Shown here piece by piece: positions 1 to 9,473 of a stretch of 64,000 nt of DNA; within the stretch, counting starts at the first letter, position 1, and each line of letters opens with the position of its first letter. Origin of the DNA: an uncultured Flavobacteriaceae bacterium (GTDB lineage: Bacteria > Bacteroidota > Bacteroidia > Flavobacteriales > Flavobacteriaceae); NCBI GenBank assembly GCA_938073895.1, contig CALJFB010000010.1:1-64000 (forward strand), read 5' to 3'. A program made the position numbers and the translations under genes. The notes under the pieces are model-generated. The model was not told the origin of the DNA. It made no database searches and worked only from the letters and a program-made list of their open reading frames with translations.

Positions 1-35
1 GAGTTTTTTAGCGTTATTTTTAAGTTAAATCTAAC

Positions 36-65
36 TTGTAGTATTCTATTATATTGCTATTTTTG
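36..65 (+). promoter_or_regulatory. Bacteroidota-type promoter of the isomerase operon
   Basis: TTG at 36-38 and TATTTTTG at 58-65 are separated by 19 bp. This matches the known Bacteroidota housekeeping promoter (TTG, about 19 bp, TAnnTTTG). It lies 22 bp before the ATG of the first isomerase gene. The match is seen directly; promoter activity is inferred. Confidence 0.65.
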
Positions 66-87
66 TAACTAATCAATTTATTCGTTT

Positions 88-2007
88 ATGAAAAACTTTT
101 ATAGTAGCTTATTACTTGTTTTTACAGTTGTTGGATCTTTAATTGCGCAACAAGATGTATTATTTACTATTAATAATAAACCTATATATACCAAAGAGTT
201 TAAGCGTATTTACAATAAAAACTTAGATTTAGTTCAAGATAAATCTCAAAAAAACGTAGATAATTATTTAGAGCTGTTTGTAAATTATAAGCTAAAATTA
301 GAAGATGCATATGCAAAAGGTTTACAAGATAAACCAAGTTATAAAAGCGAATTAAATGGGTACAAAAGACAATTAACTCAAAAATATATAAACGATAATA
401 AAGTTACAGACCAATTAGTAACAGAAGCTTACGAACGTCTAAAAATAGAAATTAATGCGAATCATATTTTAGTTAAATTAGACCAAAACGCTACAAAGGC
501 TCAAGAAAATACGGCTTTAGCCGAAATTAAAAAATTAAGAGAACGTGTTATTCAAGAAGGTTTTAATGCGGTACAGAAAGATATTCATAATGGTAAAACA
601 TTATTTGCAGAAAACTTAGGTTATTTTACAGCTTTTAAAATGGTATATAATTTTGAAAACGCAGCTTACAATACAAAAGTAGGCCAAGTTTCGGATCCTT
701 TTAGAACTCGTTTTGGTTATCATGTAGTTGTTGTAAACGATATTAGAAAAAATAGAGGAAACGTTACTGTTGCTCATATTATGTTAGAAACAGATAAAGA
801 AGATTTAATTAATAAACTTTATAAGCGTTTAGAACAAAATGAAGATTTTCAAACTTTAGCGGCTCAGTATTCTATAGATAAAAGCTCTTCTAAAAAAGGC
901 GGCATGTTACCTAAATTTTCTGGCGGCCAATTAGCTTCTACTGTTTTTGAAAACGAAGCCTTTGCCTTAAAAGAATTAGGATCTTACACAAAACCATTTA
1001 AAACTAAATTTGGCTGGCATATTGTTAAACTTTACTCTAAGCAAGGTTTACGTGCGTTTACCGATTATAAAACAGAATTAGAGCAAAAAGTAAAACGCGA
1101 TTCTAGATCTCAAGTTTTAAACGAGCAACGTGTAGAAAAATTATTAACTAAATATAACCTAACTTATAACCAACCATTATTAAAAGATTTTGAAGATAAT
1201 TTAACAGATTATTTCTTTAAAGGTCTTTGGGAAATTCCAGAAGTATTAAATACAGATAAACCCTTTTTAGTTATAAAAAAGAAAACCCTAACCTATAAGG
1301 ATTTTGCTAATTATTTACATAAAATACAAAGACGTCCGCAGCCAAAAAGATCTTATTCAGAATTGTTAGAAAAAGTATATAAAGATTTCTTAGACTTTAA
1401 CGTATCTAAATACCAAGAAGACTATTTAGAAGACGAAAACCAGGAATATGCAGATATTTTAAAAGAATATAAAGAAGGTTTATTGCTATTTGAATTAATG
1501 GGAAATCAAATTTGGGATTCTGCTAGTAACGATTCTATTGCATTAAAAGCTTATTTCAATGCAAATAGTGCAAAATATAAGTTTTCTAAACGTGTTAAAG
1601 CAACTATAGCATCTTCTGCATTAAAAAAACAAGCAAAAGCAGCATATAAATTGCTTAAAGCAGGAAAAACTAAAGAAGAAATTGAAAGCTTATTAAACCC
1701 AGCAGATCAAGTTAATATAACTTTTAATTCTGGAAATTACCAGTTAGATAATCCAGCATTACCTTCAAAATTAAAAATTGAAAAAGGAATTTCTAAAGTT
1801 AAAAAAAATAATAAATCTTATGTTGTTGTAGTGGTTAATAAAGTGTTGCCAGAAATGCAAAAAACATTCGAAGAAGCTCGTGGAAGTGTTATGAGCGATT
1901 TTCAAGATGAAAAAGAATTAAAGTGGATTTCAGAATTAAAAGTAAAATATCCAATTGTAATTAATCAAGAAAATTTAAACGCTTTAAAAGCAGAATTAAA
2001 TCACTAA
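88..2007 (+). CDS. Periplasmic peptidyl-prolyl cis-trans isomerase with two parvulin domains
   Basis: This 639-residue protein has an N-terminal signal peptide (about residues 1-21, ending LIAQ). Two PpiC/parvulin-type rotamase domains follow, at roughly 122-217 and 227-316, each ending in the family's F-G-(Y/W)-H segment. About 320 lysine-rich residues follow without a domain I recognise. Such proteins catalyse proline isomerisation and act as folding chaperones for outer-membrane or secreted proteins in the periplasm. The ATG at 88 sits just after a good promoter. The next gene starts 1 bp after the stop, so the three isomerase-like genes probably form one operon. The family is clear; the client proteins are unknown. 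Confidence 0.9.
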   Translation: MKNFYSSLLLVFTVVGSLIAQQDVLFTINNKPIYTKEFKRIYNKNLDLVQDKSQKNVDNYLELFVNYKLKLEDAYAKGLQDKPSYKSELNGYKRQLTQKYINDNKVTDQLVTEAYERLKIEINANHILVKLDQNATKAQENTALAEIKKLRERVIQEGFNAVQKDIHNGKTLFAENLGYFTAFKMVYNFENAAYNTKVGQVSDPFRTRFGYHVVVVNDIRKNRGNVTVAHIMLETDKEDLINKLYKRLEQNEDFQTLAAQYSIDKSSSKKGGMLPKFSGGQLASTVFENEAFALKELGSYTKPFKTKFGWHIVKLYSKQGLRAFTDYKTELEQKVKRDSRSQVLNEQRVEKLLTKYNLTYNQPLLKDFEDNLTDYFFKGLWEIPEVLNTDKPFLVIKKKTLTYKDFANYLHKIQRRPQPKRSYSELLEKVYKDFLDFNVSKYQEDYLEDENQEYADILKEYKEGLLLFELMGNQIWDSASNDSIALKAYFNANSAKYKFSKRVKATIASSALKKQAKAAYKLLKAGKTKEEIESLLNPADQVNITFNSGNYQLDNPALPSKLKIEKGISKVKKNNKSYVVVVVNKVLPEMQKTFEEARGSVMSDFQDEKELKWISELKVKYPIVINQENLNALKAELNH

Positions 2008-2008
2008 T

Positions 2009-2860
2009 TTGAAAAAAATACTCACATATTTATTATTTTCTATTTGCATAATATCTTGTAATTGGTACAGTAACGAAACCACAGAAAATGCTCTAGCAAG
2101 AGTTGGAGACGTGTATTTATATCCACAAGAATTAGATGCAAATAGGCCAAAGCAATTATCTAAAACAGATAGCTTGTTGTTTGTTCAAAATTATATTAAT
2201 AAGTGGGCAAAACAACAACTTTTAGTAAATGGAGCAACACAAAATTTAAACGATGAAGAGTTTAAAGAGTTTGATATGCTTATAAATCAATACAAAAGTG
2301 ATTTATACAGTAATGCCTATTTAGAAGCATTAATTAGTAAAAGTTTAGATACAGTTGTAAAAAGTGCATTGGCAAAAAATTATTACAATAAAAACAACCA
2401 AGCCTTTAAGTTAAACGAAAATCTATTACAACTAAGGTATTTAGCAATAAATAAAGATAGAACCGATACTTCCGATTTAATAAAACGATTAAAGCGTTTT
2501 GATTCTTTAGATCGTGTAATTTTAGATTCTTTAAAAATTCACTTTAAATCCTATGCTTTAAACGATTCTATTTGGGTAAAATCTAATCAGGTTTTAAATA
2601 AGTTATCTGTGTTTACAACAACAAATAACGAAGAATTGTTAAAAAAATCTAATTTTCTACAACTCACAGATTCATTAGACCTATATTTGGTGCAAATTAA
2701 AGACGTTTTATTGCGTGGCGAAACTGCACCATTAAGTTATGTTAGACCAACAATAAATCAAATTTTAATAAATAAACGTAAAGTAGATTTATTAAAACAA
2801 ATAGAAAAAGACATTACAAAAGATGCCATTAAAAATAAACAGTTTGAAATATTTAATTAA
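2009..2860 (+). CDS. Lipoprotein of the parvulin/SurA-like neighbourhood, degenerate
   Basis: The protein has 283 residues and begins at a TTG codon, which gives M-K-K followed by a hydrophobic stretch and the lipobox IISC, so Cys17 should be lipidated. No parvulin motif is visible; the body is mostly helical-looking and rich in Lys, Asp and Asn. Lipoproteins at this position between two parvulin genes are usually annotated as peptidyl-prolyl isomerase-like in Flavobacteriia, probably because they keep the SurA-type chaperone part without the catalytic domain. It starts 1 bp after the upstream stop and its end overlaps the next gene, so translation is probably coupled. Function is inferred from context only. 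Confidence 0.75.
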   Translation: MKKILTYLLFSICIISCNWYSNETTENALARVGDVYLYPQELDANRPKQLSKTDSLLFVQNYINKWAKQQLLVNGATQNLNDEEFKEFDMLINQYKSDLYSNAYLEALISKSLDTVVKSALAKNYYNKNNQAFKLNENLLQLRYLAINKDRTDTSDLIKRLKRFDSLDRVILDSLKIHFKSYALNDSIWVKSNQVLNKLSVFTTTNNEELLKKSNFLQLTDSLDLYLVQIKDVLLRGETAPLSYVRPTINQILINKRKVDLLKQIEKDITKDAIKNKQFEIFN

Positions 2861-4262
2861 AAACACATTAGCAACAGCAATTTTTGCACTAGGAATTGTA
2901 ACCATTTCTGCACAAGAAATTATAGAAGAACCAGTTGCACCAAAACAAAACGACAGCATTAAATCCAATTCTGCCATAAAAGTAGATGGCGTTTCTGCAG
3001 TAATTGGAGATTATATTGTTTTAGATAGCGATATAGATAAAACTATTTTACAATTAAAAGCCCAAGGTGCATCTATAGAAGGAGTTTCTAGATGTCAATT
3101 ATTTGGTAAATTGTTAGAAGACAAATTATACGCACATCACGCTATCCAAGATAGTATAGAAATTTCCGATTTAGAAATTAGATCTTACGTAGACCAACAA
3201 GTACAACAGTTTTTACAAAGTACAAATGGTTCTATGGAAGAACTTTTAAAATTCTACAAAAAGGACAACGAAAAGGAATTTAGAGACGAAATGTTCGAAA
3301 TTAACAAGAGCAATCGTTTAGCTAGCGAAATGCAAAAGAAAATTGTTGATGGTGTAGAAGTTACTCCAGAAGAAGTTAGAGAATTTTACAATAAAATACC
3401 AAAGGACGAAAGACCAGAATTTGGAACAGAATTAAAAGTCGCTCAAATTGTTATTCAGCCAAAAGTAACACCAGAAGAAGAGCAAAGAGTTATTACTAAG
3501 CTAAAAGACTTTAAAAGGCAAGTTGAAAATGAAGGCGCAAGTTTTAGATCTAAAGTGGTTTTATATACAGACGATAAAGCATCTATTCCAAATGGAGGAA
3601 AATATACGTTAAATAGAAAACGTCCACAAATGGTAAAAGAATTTAGAGAAACGGCTTTTTCTATGGAAGAAGGACAAATCTCTGAACCTTTTAAAACAGA
3701 CTTTGGTTACCATATTATTTTCCTAGAAAAAATTAGAGGTCAAGAATACGATGTAAGACACATTTTATTAATGCCAAAAATATCAGAATCGTCTTTACAA
3801 GAAGCTAAAATTAAATTAGAAGACGTAAGAACTAAAATTGTAGCAGGCGAAATTACTTTTGCAGAAGCAGCTAAAGAAGTTAGCGACGAGAAAGAAACGA
3901 AGTTTAATGGTGGACAATTAATTAATCCAACAACGCAAGATTATAATTTTGAATTGACTAAAATGGATACAGAATTATACGGTCAAATCCAAAAATTAGA
4001 AAGTAATGCAGTAAGCGAAGTAATTGCAGAACAAGATAGAAAAGGCGCTATTAAGTTTAAAATAATAACAGTTACAGATAGAGTAGATACGCATATTGCA
4101 GATTATTCTAGAGATTATTTAAAAATAAAAGAATTAGCATTAAACGAAAAACGTTTTAAAACTATTGATAAGTGGCAAGACGATAAAATAAAGGAAACTT
4201 ACATTAAAATTGGAGAAGCTTACAGAGATTGCGATTTTAATAGTAATTGGTTAAAAAACTAA
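2823..4262 (+). CDS. SurA-like peptidyl-prolyl isomerase, two parvulin domains
   Basis: This is a 479-residue SurA-type periplasmic chaperone. A signal peptide ends near ISAQ at residues 28-31. It is followed by a SurA-like N-terminal chaperone region (about 55-190) and two parvulin domains (about 205-302 and 309-410), the first containing DFGYHIIF and the second starting VRHILL. SurA proteins escort outer-membrane beta-barrel proteins. The ATG at 2823 overlaps the previous gene by 38 bp. An in-frame TTG at 2844, giving M-K-Y-L-I-K, is an equally reasonable start and would make a more typical signal peptide. It is the last gene before a strong terminator. Confidence 0.88.
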   Translation: MPLKINSLKYLIKNTLATAIFALGIVTISAQEIIEEPVAPKQNDSIKSNSAIKVDGVSAVIGDYIVLDSDIDKTILQLKAQGASIEGVSRCQLFGKLLEDKLYAHHAIQDSIEISDLEIRSYVDQQVQQFLQSTNGSMEELLKFYKKDNEKEFRDEMFEINKSNRLASEMQKKIVDGVEVTPEEVREFYNKIPKDERPEFGTELKVAQIVIQPKVTPEEEQRVITKLKDFKRQVENEGASFRSKVVLYTDDKASIPNGGKYTLNRKRPQMVKEFRETAFSMEEGQISEPFKTDFGYHIIFLEKIRGQEYDVRHILLMPKISESSLQEAKIKLEDVRTKIVAGEITFAEAAKEVSDEKETKFNGGQLINPTTQDYNFELTKMDTELYGQIQKLESNAVSEVIAEQDRKGAIKFKIITVTDRVDTHIADYSRDYLKIKELALNEKRFKTIDKWQDDKIKETYIKIGEAYRDCDFNSNWLKN

Positions 4263-4282
4263 ATTTCAATTAAAAAAATATT

Positions 4283-4314
4283 AAAAACCTTTGAAGAAAT
4301 TCAAAGGTTTTTTT
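4283..4314 (+). terminator. Rho-independent terminator after the isomerase operon
   Basis: An 11-bp perfect stem (4285-4295 with 4300-4310), a GAAA loop and a following T tract lie 21 bp downstream of the third isomerase gene. Confidence 0.85.
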
Positions 4315-4354
4315 ATGCATATTTATTACATTAGTGCCACATAAAATAAAATAA

Positions 4355-5308
4355 ATGTCCGACGTAGCAGCAATAAATCAATTAGTTAAAAAGTATAATA
4401 GTTTACGCCAAGAAGTAGCAAAAGTTATAATTGGTCAGGATGATGTGGTAAACCAAATACTAATTAGTGTTTTTTCTGGTGGACATGCCTTATTAGTTGG
4501 TGTTCCAGGATTAGCAAAAACGTTAATGGTTAACACAATATCTAAGGCTTTAGGTTTAGATTTTAAACGCATACAATTTACGCCAGATTTAATGCCTAGT
4601 GATATTCTTGGAAGTGAAATTTTAGACGAAACAAGGAACTTTAAATTTATAAAAGGCCCAATTTTTTCTAATATTATTTTAGCCGATGAGATTAACCGTA
4701 CGCCACCAAAAACGCAAGCTGCTTTATTAGAAGCAATGCAGGAACGTTCTGTAACTGTTGCCGGAAATCATTATAAATTAGATTTACCTTACTTTGTATT
4801 AGCAACTCAAAATCCAATTGAGCAAGAAGGAACTTATCCTTTGCCAGAAGCACAATTAGACCGTTTTATGTTTTCTATTAATTTAGAATATCCAACGTTT
4901 CAAGAAGAAGTGGATGTTGTAAAAGCCACAACATCAAACAATAAACCAACAGTAAATGCATTATTTACAGCTCAAGAAATTATAGATTTTCAAGAGTTAA
5001 TTCGAAGAATTCCAGTAGCAGATAATGTTATAGAATATGCGGTAAGAATGGTTGGAAAAACTAGACCTTTAAGCACAGAAGCTTCAGAATTAGTAAAACA
5101 ATATATAGATTGGGGTGCAGGACCAAGAGCATCTCAAAATTTAATTCTAGCAGCAAAAACGCATGCAGCAATAAACGGGAAATTTTCTCCAGATATAGAA
5201 AATGTACAAGCAGTAGCAACAGGTATTTTACGTCATAGAATGATTAAAAACTATAAAGCAGAAGCAGAAGGCGTAACTATTGAAAAAATTATTGAAAGCC
5301 TTTATTAA
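4355..5308 (+). CDS. MoxR-family AAA+ ATPase
   Basis: This 317-residue protein is a MoxR-type AAA+ ATPase. It has a Walker A GVPGLAKT at 49-56, a Walker B ending LADE near 109-112, the sensor segment ATQNP at 150-154, and the family's YPLPEAQLDRF stretch. MoxR ATPases act as chaperone-like factors in maturing metal-containing or von Willebrand-domain protein complexes. They usually sit beside DUF58 and Bat genes. Here no such partner follows; the next gene is a 64-residue membrane protein. Start ATG at 4355 follows a terminator, so it probably has its own promoter. Family assignment is firm; its substrate is unknown. Confidence 0.92.
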   Translation: MSDVAAINQLVKKYNSLRQEVAKVIIGQDDVVNQILISVFSGGHALLVGVPGLAKTLMVNTISKALGLDFKRIQFTPDLMPSDILGSEILDETRNFKFIKGPIFSNIILADEINRTPPKTQAALLEAMQERSVTVAGNHYKLDLPYFVLATQNPIEQEGTYPLPEAQLDRFMFSINLEYPTFQEEVDVVKATTSNNKPTVNALFTAQEIIDFQELIRRIPVADNVIEYAVRMVGKTRPLSTEASELVKQYIDWGAGPRASQNLILAAKTHAAINGKFSPDIENVQAVATGILRHRMIKNYKAEAEGVTIEKIIESLY

Positions 5309-5445
5309 TTTCTATTCTAAAGCTTGTAATCCAAAATAATTTTTACGTTGTACATAAAAAAAACCTATAGATTTTGGGTTTACATTTAAAGTAAAAGGAC
5401 AACAAGAGTTCTATAAAAAAAAATATTAAAAAATAATAGTGAGTT

Positions 5446-5640
5446 ATGAATTTAAAACAATTTACAAAACCATTAATAATATTGCTTATTGGTATTGCCT
5501 TAACTATTTTAGGAGCAACATTTAAAGTTTTACATTTTCAGTTTGCATCACAATTACTTTTGGTTGGTACCTTTTTGGAGTTTTTTGCTATTCTTATGGC
5601 AATTGTGAAATTAATAAAAATAGCACGCAATAAAATTTAG
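5446..5640 (+). CDS. Small GldL-like two-helix membrane protein
   Basis: This 64-residue protein consists almost entirely of two transmembrane segments (about 10-27 and 33-58) joined by a short loop. The motif I-L-G-A-x-F-K-x-x-H followed by L-x-x-G-x-x-x-E resembles the two N-terminal membrane helices of GldL, the T9SS and gliding motor protein of Bacteroidota, but the long cytoplasmic part of GldL is absent. It stands alone 137 bp after the MoxR gene and is followed by a hairpin. The resemblance is judged by eye. It could be a stand-alone member of the GldL N-terminal domain family or simply a hydrophobic small protein of unknown role. Confidence 0.65.
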   Translation: MNLKQFTKPLIILLIGIALTILGATFKVLHFQFASQLLLVGTFLEFFAILMAIVKLIKIARNKI

Positions 5641-5691
5641 TTCTATTGTAATAAACTAAACTATATTTATTAGTCGCTAATAAAATATATT

Positions 5692-5738
5692 AAAAACGGA
5701 TATAAAGAGTAAGTTCTTGCTTTTTTATATCCGTTTTT
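5692..5738 (+). terminator. Terminator after the GldL-like small gene
   Basis: A 15-nt arm starting AAAAACGGATA (5692-5706) is complementary to 5724-5738, which ends in a T run, with a 17-nt loop between. It lies 52 bp after the small membrane-protein gene. Confidence 0.7.
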
Positions 5739-6146
5739 AAGCTTCTAATCCTTAATTTAAGTGCCCAAAATGTAACTTTTAAAAACTAAATACCATAAAT
5801 AATTTGTTAATATTTTTTTTGGTAATAATTCTAAATAGAATACAATAAAAAACAGCGCAACAGATATTGGTAGTAAAAATGTAAATCCAGTTTATTAATA
5901 TTCAACTCATAATTATTTTGGGTATAATTAATAAACTATCAAGTATTGTTAGAATAAAAGAGGAAAGTGTTTGTTATTTTTTATTTAAAATGAAATACCA
6001 GTATTTAGAAATCTTAAAAACAAAGCAATAATTTAATAAATTGATAATTTTTAGGGTTGGTTTTTGTGGATTTAATCAATTTATAATAAATAGATTAAGT
6101 ATTGTTGATAATTACGCTATTTCAGTGATAGCTTAGTAAAGTATTT

Positions 6147-6175
6147 TTGAAATCCTTAATAATTTCGTAAATTCG
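6147..6175 (+). promoter_or_regulatory. Possible acnB promoter
   Basis: TTG (6147-6149) and TAAATTCG (6168-6175, one mismatch to TAnnTTTG) are separated by 18 bp, about 105 bp before the acnB ATG. It is a weak match and the leader would be about 100 nt. Confidence 0.35.
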
Positions 6176-6280
6176 CAAGACTTTAAAAACACTAGCAAGC
6201 TAATTTTTAAACCTTTTTCAATATGTTTTTATTAAAAGAATAAGGTTAAAATAACTTGTTTTAATACAAAAATATCTTTT

Positions 6281-9055
6281 ATGAATTTATACTCAAATTA
6301 TCTTAAGGAAATTGAAGTAAGAAAAGAACAAGGCTTACATCCTAAACCTATTGATGGTAGCGATTTGTTAAGCGAAATTATATCGCAAATTAAAGACAAA
6401 GATAACGCACATCGTAAAGATTCTCTTAACTTCTTTATTTATAACACTTTACCAGGAACTACAAGTGCTGCAGGCGTTAAAGCTAAGTTTTTAAAAGAAA
6501 TTGTTTTAGGTGAATCTATAGTTGAAGAAATCTCAACTGAATTTGCTTTAGAGCAATTATCTCACATGAAAGGTGGACCATCAATCGAGGTTCTTTTGGA
6601 TTTAGTTTTAGGAAACGATATTACAATTGCTCAAGCTGCAACTAAAGTATTAAAAACACAAGTGTTTTTATACGATGCAGATACAAAACGTTTAGAAGAC
6701 GCTTTTAAAGAAGGAAACAAATTTGCCGAAGAAATAATTAAGAGTTATGCTAATGCAGAATTCTTTACAAAACTTCCAGAAATAGACGAAGAAATTGAAA
6801 TAGTAACTTACGTTGCTGGAGTTGGAGATATTTCTACAGATTTACTTTCTCCTGGTGGAGACGCACACTCAAGATCAGATCGTGAATTACATGGTCAATG
6901 TATGTTTGAGCATAATAAAGATATGCAAAACGAATTATTAGCATTAAAAAAGGCGCATCCCAATAAACGCGTTATGCTAATAGCAGAAAAAGGCACTATG
7001 GGAGTTGGTTCTTCAAGAATGTCTGGTGTAAATAATGTAGCATTATGGACTGGTATTTCTTCAAGTCCTTATGTACCATTTATTAATATAGCACCAGTAA
7101 TTTCAGGAACTAATGGTATTGCTCCAATCTTTTTAACAACAGTTGGTGTAACAGGTGGAATAGGTTTAGACCTTAAAAACTGGGTACAACAAAAAGATGC
7201 AGAGGGAAATACTATTAGAGATAAAGATGGCGAACCAGTATTAAAAGAAATATATTCTGTTGCAACAGGAACTGTTCTTACTATTAACACAAAAGAGAAA
7301 AAATTATACAAAGGAACAACAGAACTAAAAGATATTTCTGCTGCATTTACACCTCAAAAAATGGAGTTTATGAAAGCAGGTGGTTCTTATGCAGTTGTTT
7401 TTGGTAAAAAACTACAAACCTTTGCGGCAAAAACTTTAGGAATTACTCCTCCACAAGTATATGCAACATCAAAAGAAATAACTATTGAAGGTCAAGGTTT
7501 AACCGCAGTAGAAAAAATATTCAATAAAAATGCAGTAGGAACCTCAGGCGCAACTTTACACGCAGGTTCTTACGTTCGTGCAGAAGTAAATATAGTAGGT
7601 TCTCAAGACACCACTGGATTAATGACTTCTCAAGAATTAGAGATGATGGCTGCTACAGTTATATCTCCAATTGTAGATGGAGCATACCAATCTGGTTGTC
7701 ATACAGCTTCAGTTTGGGATGATAAGTCTAAAGCAAATATTCCAAGATTAATGAGTTTTATGAATGACTTTGGTTTAATTACTGGACGTGATCCTAAAGG
7801 GAAATATTTCCCAATGACGGATGTTATTCATAAAGTATTAAATGATATTACAGTAGGAGATTGGGATATTATTATTGGTGGAGATTCTCACACGCGAATG
7901 TCAAAAGGTGTAGCTTTTGGAGCAGATTCAGGAACAGTTGCCCTAGCATTAGCGACAGGTGAGGCTTCAATGCCAATTCCAGAGTCAGTTAAAGTTACTT
8001 TTAAAGGACAAATGAAATCTTATATGGATTTCCGTGATGTAGTCCACGCAACACAATCTCAAATGTTAAAGCAATTTGGAGGCGAAAACGTTTTTCAAGG
8101 TCGTGTAATCGAAGTTCACATTGGAACTTTAACAGCAGATGAAGCCTTTACATTTACCGATTGGACAGCAGAGATGAAAGCAAAAGCATCTATCTGTATT
8201 TCTGAAGACGACACTTTAATTGAATCTTTAGAGATTGCAAAAGGTCGTATCCAAATAATGATTGAAAAAGGAATGGACAATGCTAAACAAGTACTTAAAG
8301 GTTTAGTAGATAAAGCTAATACAAGAATTACTGAGCTTAAAACAGGAATTAAGCCTGCTTTAAGACCAGATGCTAATGCTAAATACCACGCTGAGGTTGT
8401 TATTGATTTAGACGAAATTGCTGAACCAATGATTGCTGATCCAGATGTAAATAATGAAGATGTATCTAAACGTTACACGCACGATAATATTAGACCATTA
8501 TCTTTTTATGGAGGAACAAAAAAGGTAGACTTAGGGTTTGTAGGATCTTGTATGGTGCATAAAGGTGATATGAAAATATTAGCTCAAATGTTAAAAAACA
8601 TTGAAGCACAACACGGTAAAGTAGAGTTTAAAGCACCATTAATAGTTGCACCACCAACATATAATATTGTTGATGAGTTAAAAGCCGAAGGCGATTGGGC
8701 TATTTTACAGAAGTATTCAGGTTTCGAATTCGATGATAATGCTCCTAAAGGATTAGCCAGAACTAAATACCAAAACATGTTGTATTTAGAACGTCCAGGT
8801 TGTAATTTATGTATGGGTAACCAAGAAAAAGCAGCGCCAGGAGATACGGTAATGGCAACATCTACACGTTTATTTCAAGGACGAGTTGTAAAAGATTCTG
8901 GAGAGAAAAAAGGAGAATCTTTATTGTCTTCTACACCAGTAGTTGTATTATCTACAATTTTAGGTAGAACACCAACTATGGCAGAATATGAAGCCGCAGT
9001 AGATGGTATAGTTTTAACTAAATTTAAACCATCAACAAAGCAATTAGTTGGATAG
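6281..9055 (+). CDS. acnB: Aconitate hydratase B / 2-methylisocitrate dehydratase
   Basis: This 924-residue protein is an AcnB-type aconitase of the TCA cycle, interconverting citrate and isocitrate; family members also dehydrate 2-methylisocitrate. The HEAT-like N-terminal domain typical of AcnB comes first, and the [4Fe-4S] ligands are visible as Cys757 (in VGSC) with Cys841 and Cys844 (in PGCNLC). It is somewhat longer than the E. coli enzyme (865 residues), with extra sequence between the first and second cluster cysteines. It is transcribed alone, with a terminator behind it, and a second, unrelated-clade aconitase gene follows 418 bp downstream. The call is firm. Confidence 0.95.
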   Translation: MNLYSNYLKEIEVRKEQGLHPKPIDGSDLLSEIISQIKDKDNAHRKDSLNFFIYNTLPGTTSAAGVKAKFLKEIVLGESIVEEISTEFALEQLSHMKGGPSIEVLLDLVLGNDITIAQAATKVLKTQVFLYDADTKRLEDAFKEGNKFAEEIIKSYANAEFFTKLPEIDEEIEIVTYVAGVGDISTDLLSPGGDAHSRSDRELHGQCMFEHNKDMQNELLALKKAHPNKRVMLIAEKGTMGVGSSRMSGVNNVALWTGISSSPYVPFINIAPVISGTNGIAPIFLTTVGVTGGIGLDLKNWVQQKDAEGNTIRDKDGEPVLKEIYSVATGTVLTINTKEKKLYKGTTELKDISAAFTPQKMEFMKAGGSYAVVFGKKLQTFAAKTLGITPPQVYATSKEITIEGQGLTAVEKIFNKNAVGTSGATLHAGSYVRAEVNIVGSQDTTGLMTSQELEMMAATVISPIVDGAYQSGCHTASVWDDKSKANIPRLMSFMNDFGLITGRDPKGKYFPMTDVIHKVLNDITVGDWDIIIGGDSHTRMSKGVAFGADSGTVALALATGEASMPIPESVKVTFKGQMKSYMDFRDVVHATQSQMLKQFGGENVFQGRVIEVHIGTLTADEAFTFTDWTAEMKAKASICISEDDTLIESLEIAKGRIQIMIEKGMDNAKQVLKGLVDKANTRITELKTGIKPALRPDANAKYHAEVVIDLDEIAEPMIADPDVNNEDVSKRYTHDNIRPLSFYGGTKKVDLGFVGSCMVHKGDMKILAQMLKNIEAQHGKVEFKAPLIVAPPTYNIVDELKAEGDWAILQKYSGFEFDDNAPKGLARTKYQNMLYLERPGCNLCMGNQEKAAPGDTVMATSTRLFQGRVVKDSGEKKGESLLSSTPVVVLSTILGRTPTMAEYEAAVDGIVLTKFKPSTKQLVG

Positions 9056-9473
9056 TTAAATATTAAATTTCATAATAACTTTTAAAGCCTGAATTTTTAT
9101 TATTCAGGCTTTTTTTTGTCTTAAACTTATTTTAGAGTATCAAAGATATTTTACTCAAGGGACGAGTTTTTATTTTTTTTTTGTACAATCTAAATGGGTT
9201 GTTATATGGACATGTGTATTAACCGTAAATTTATCGAGGTAATTCTGCTATGTTTACTTAGAGTTGTAATTAAAATTTGTAATCTAATTAAAGAGTAAAT
9301 GTTAGTAAGTTAGTTATTTAGATAAACAAATAGGTGCTAATCAGTAAAATAGTAGTTGATATTTTAGAAATATAGTGCATCAAATTTTATTCAATTCTAT
9401 TCATAAAGTATCGTTAAACCTATTTGCTTTTATTTCATTTTTTTTTAAATTAGATAAACTAAAATAACCAAAT
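9056..9473. other. 418-bp intergenic region between the two aconitase genes
   Basis: It holds the acnB terminator (9084-9117). The remaining AT-rich sequence shows no reading frame of note and no clean TAnnTTTG promoter, although the second aconitase must be transcribed from here or by read-through. Confidence 0.6.
9084..9117 (+). terminator. Terminator after acnB
   Basis: An 11-bp perfect stem (9084-9094 with 9102-9112) with a 7-nt loop and T run lies 28 bp after the acnB stop. Confidence 0.85.

Larger units (their letters stand above)
5641..6280. other. 640-bp intergenic region before acnB
   Basis: Apart from the hairpin at 5692-5738 and a weak promoter-like pair near 6147-6175, this stretch is very AT-rich. 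I see no convincing coding frame or RNA gene in it. Confidence 0.6.

Noticed and set aside
7069..7311. Antisense frames inside acnB, priA, nhaA and similar
   Set aside because: They lie entirely within strongly supported genes on the other strand and have no family features.
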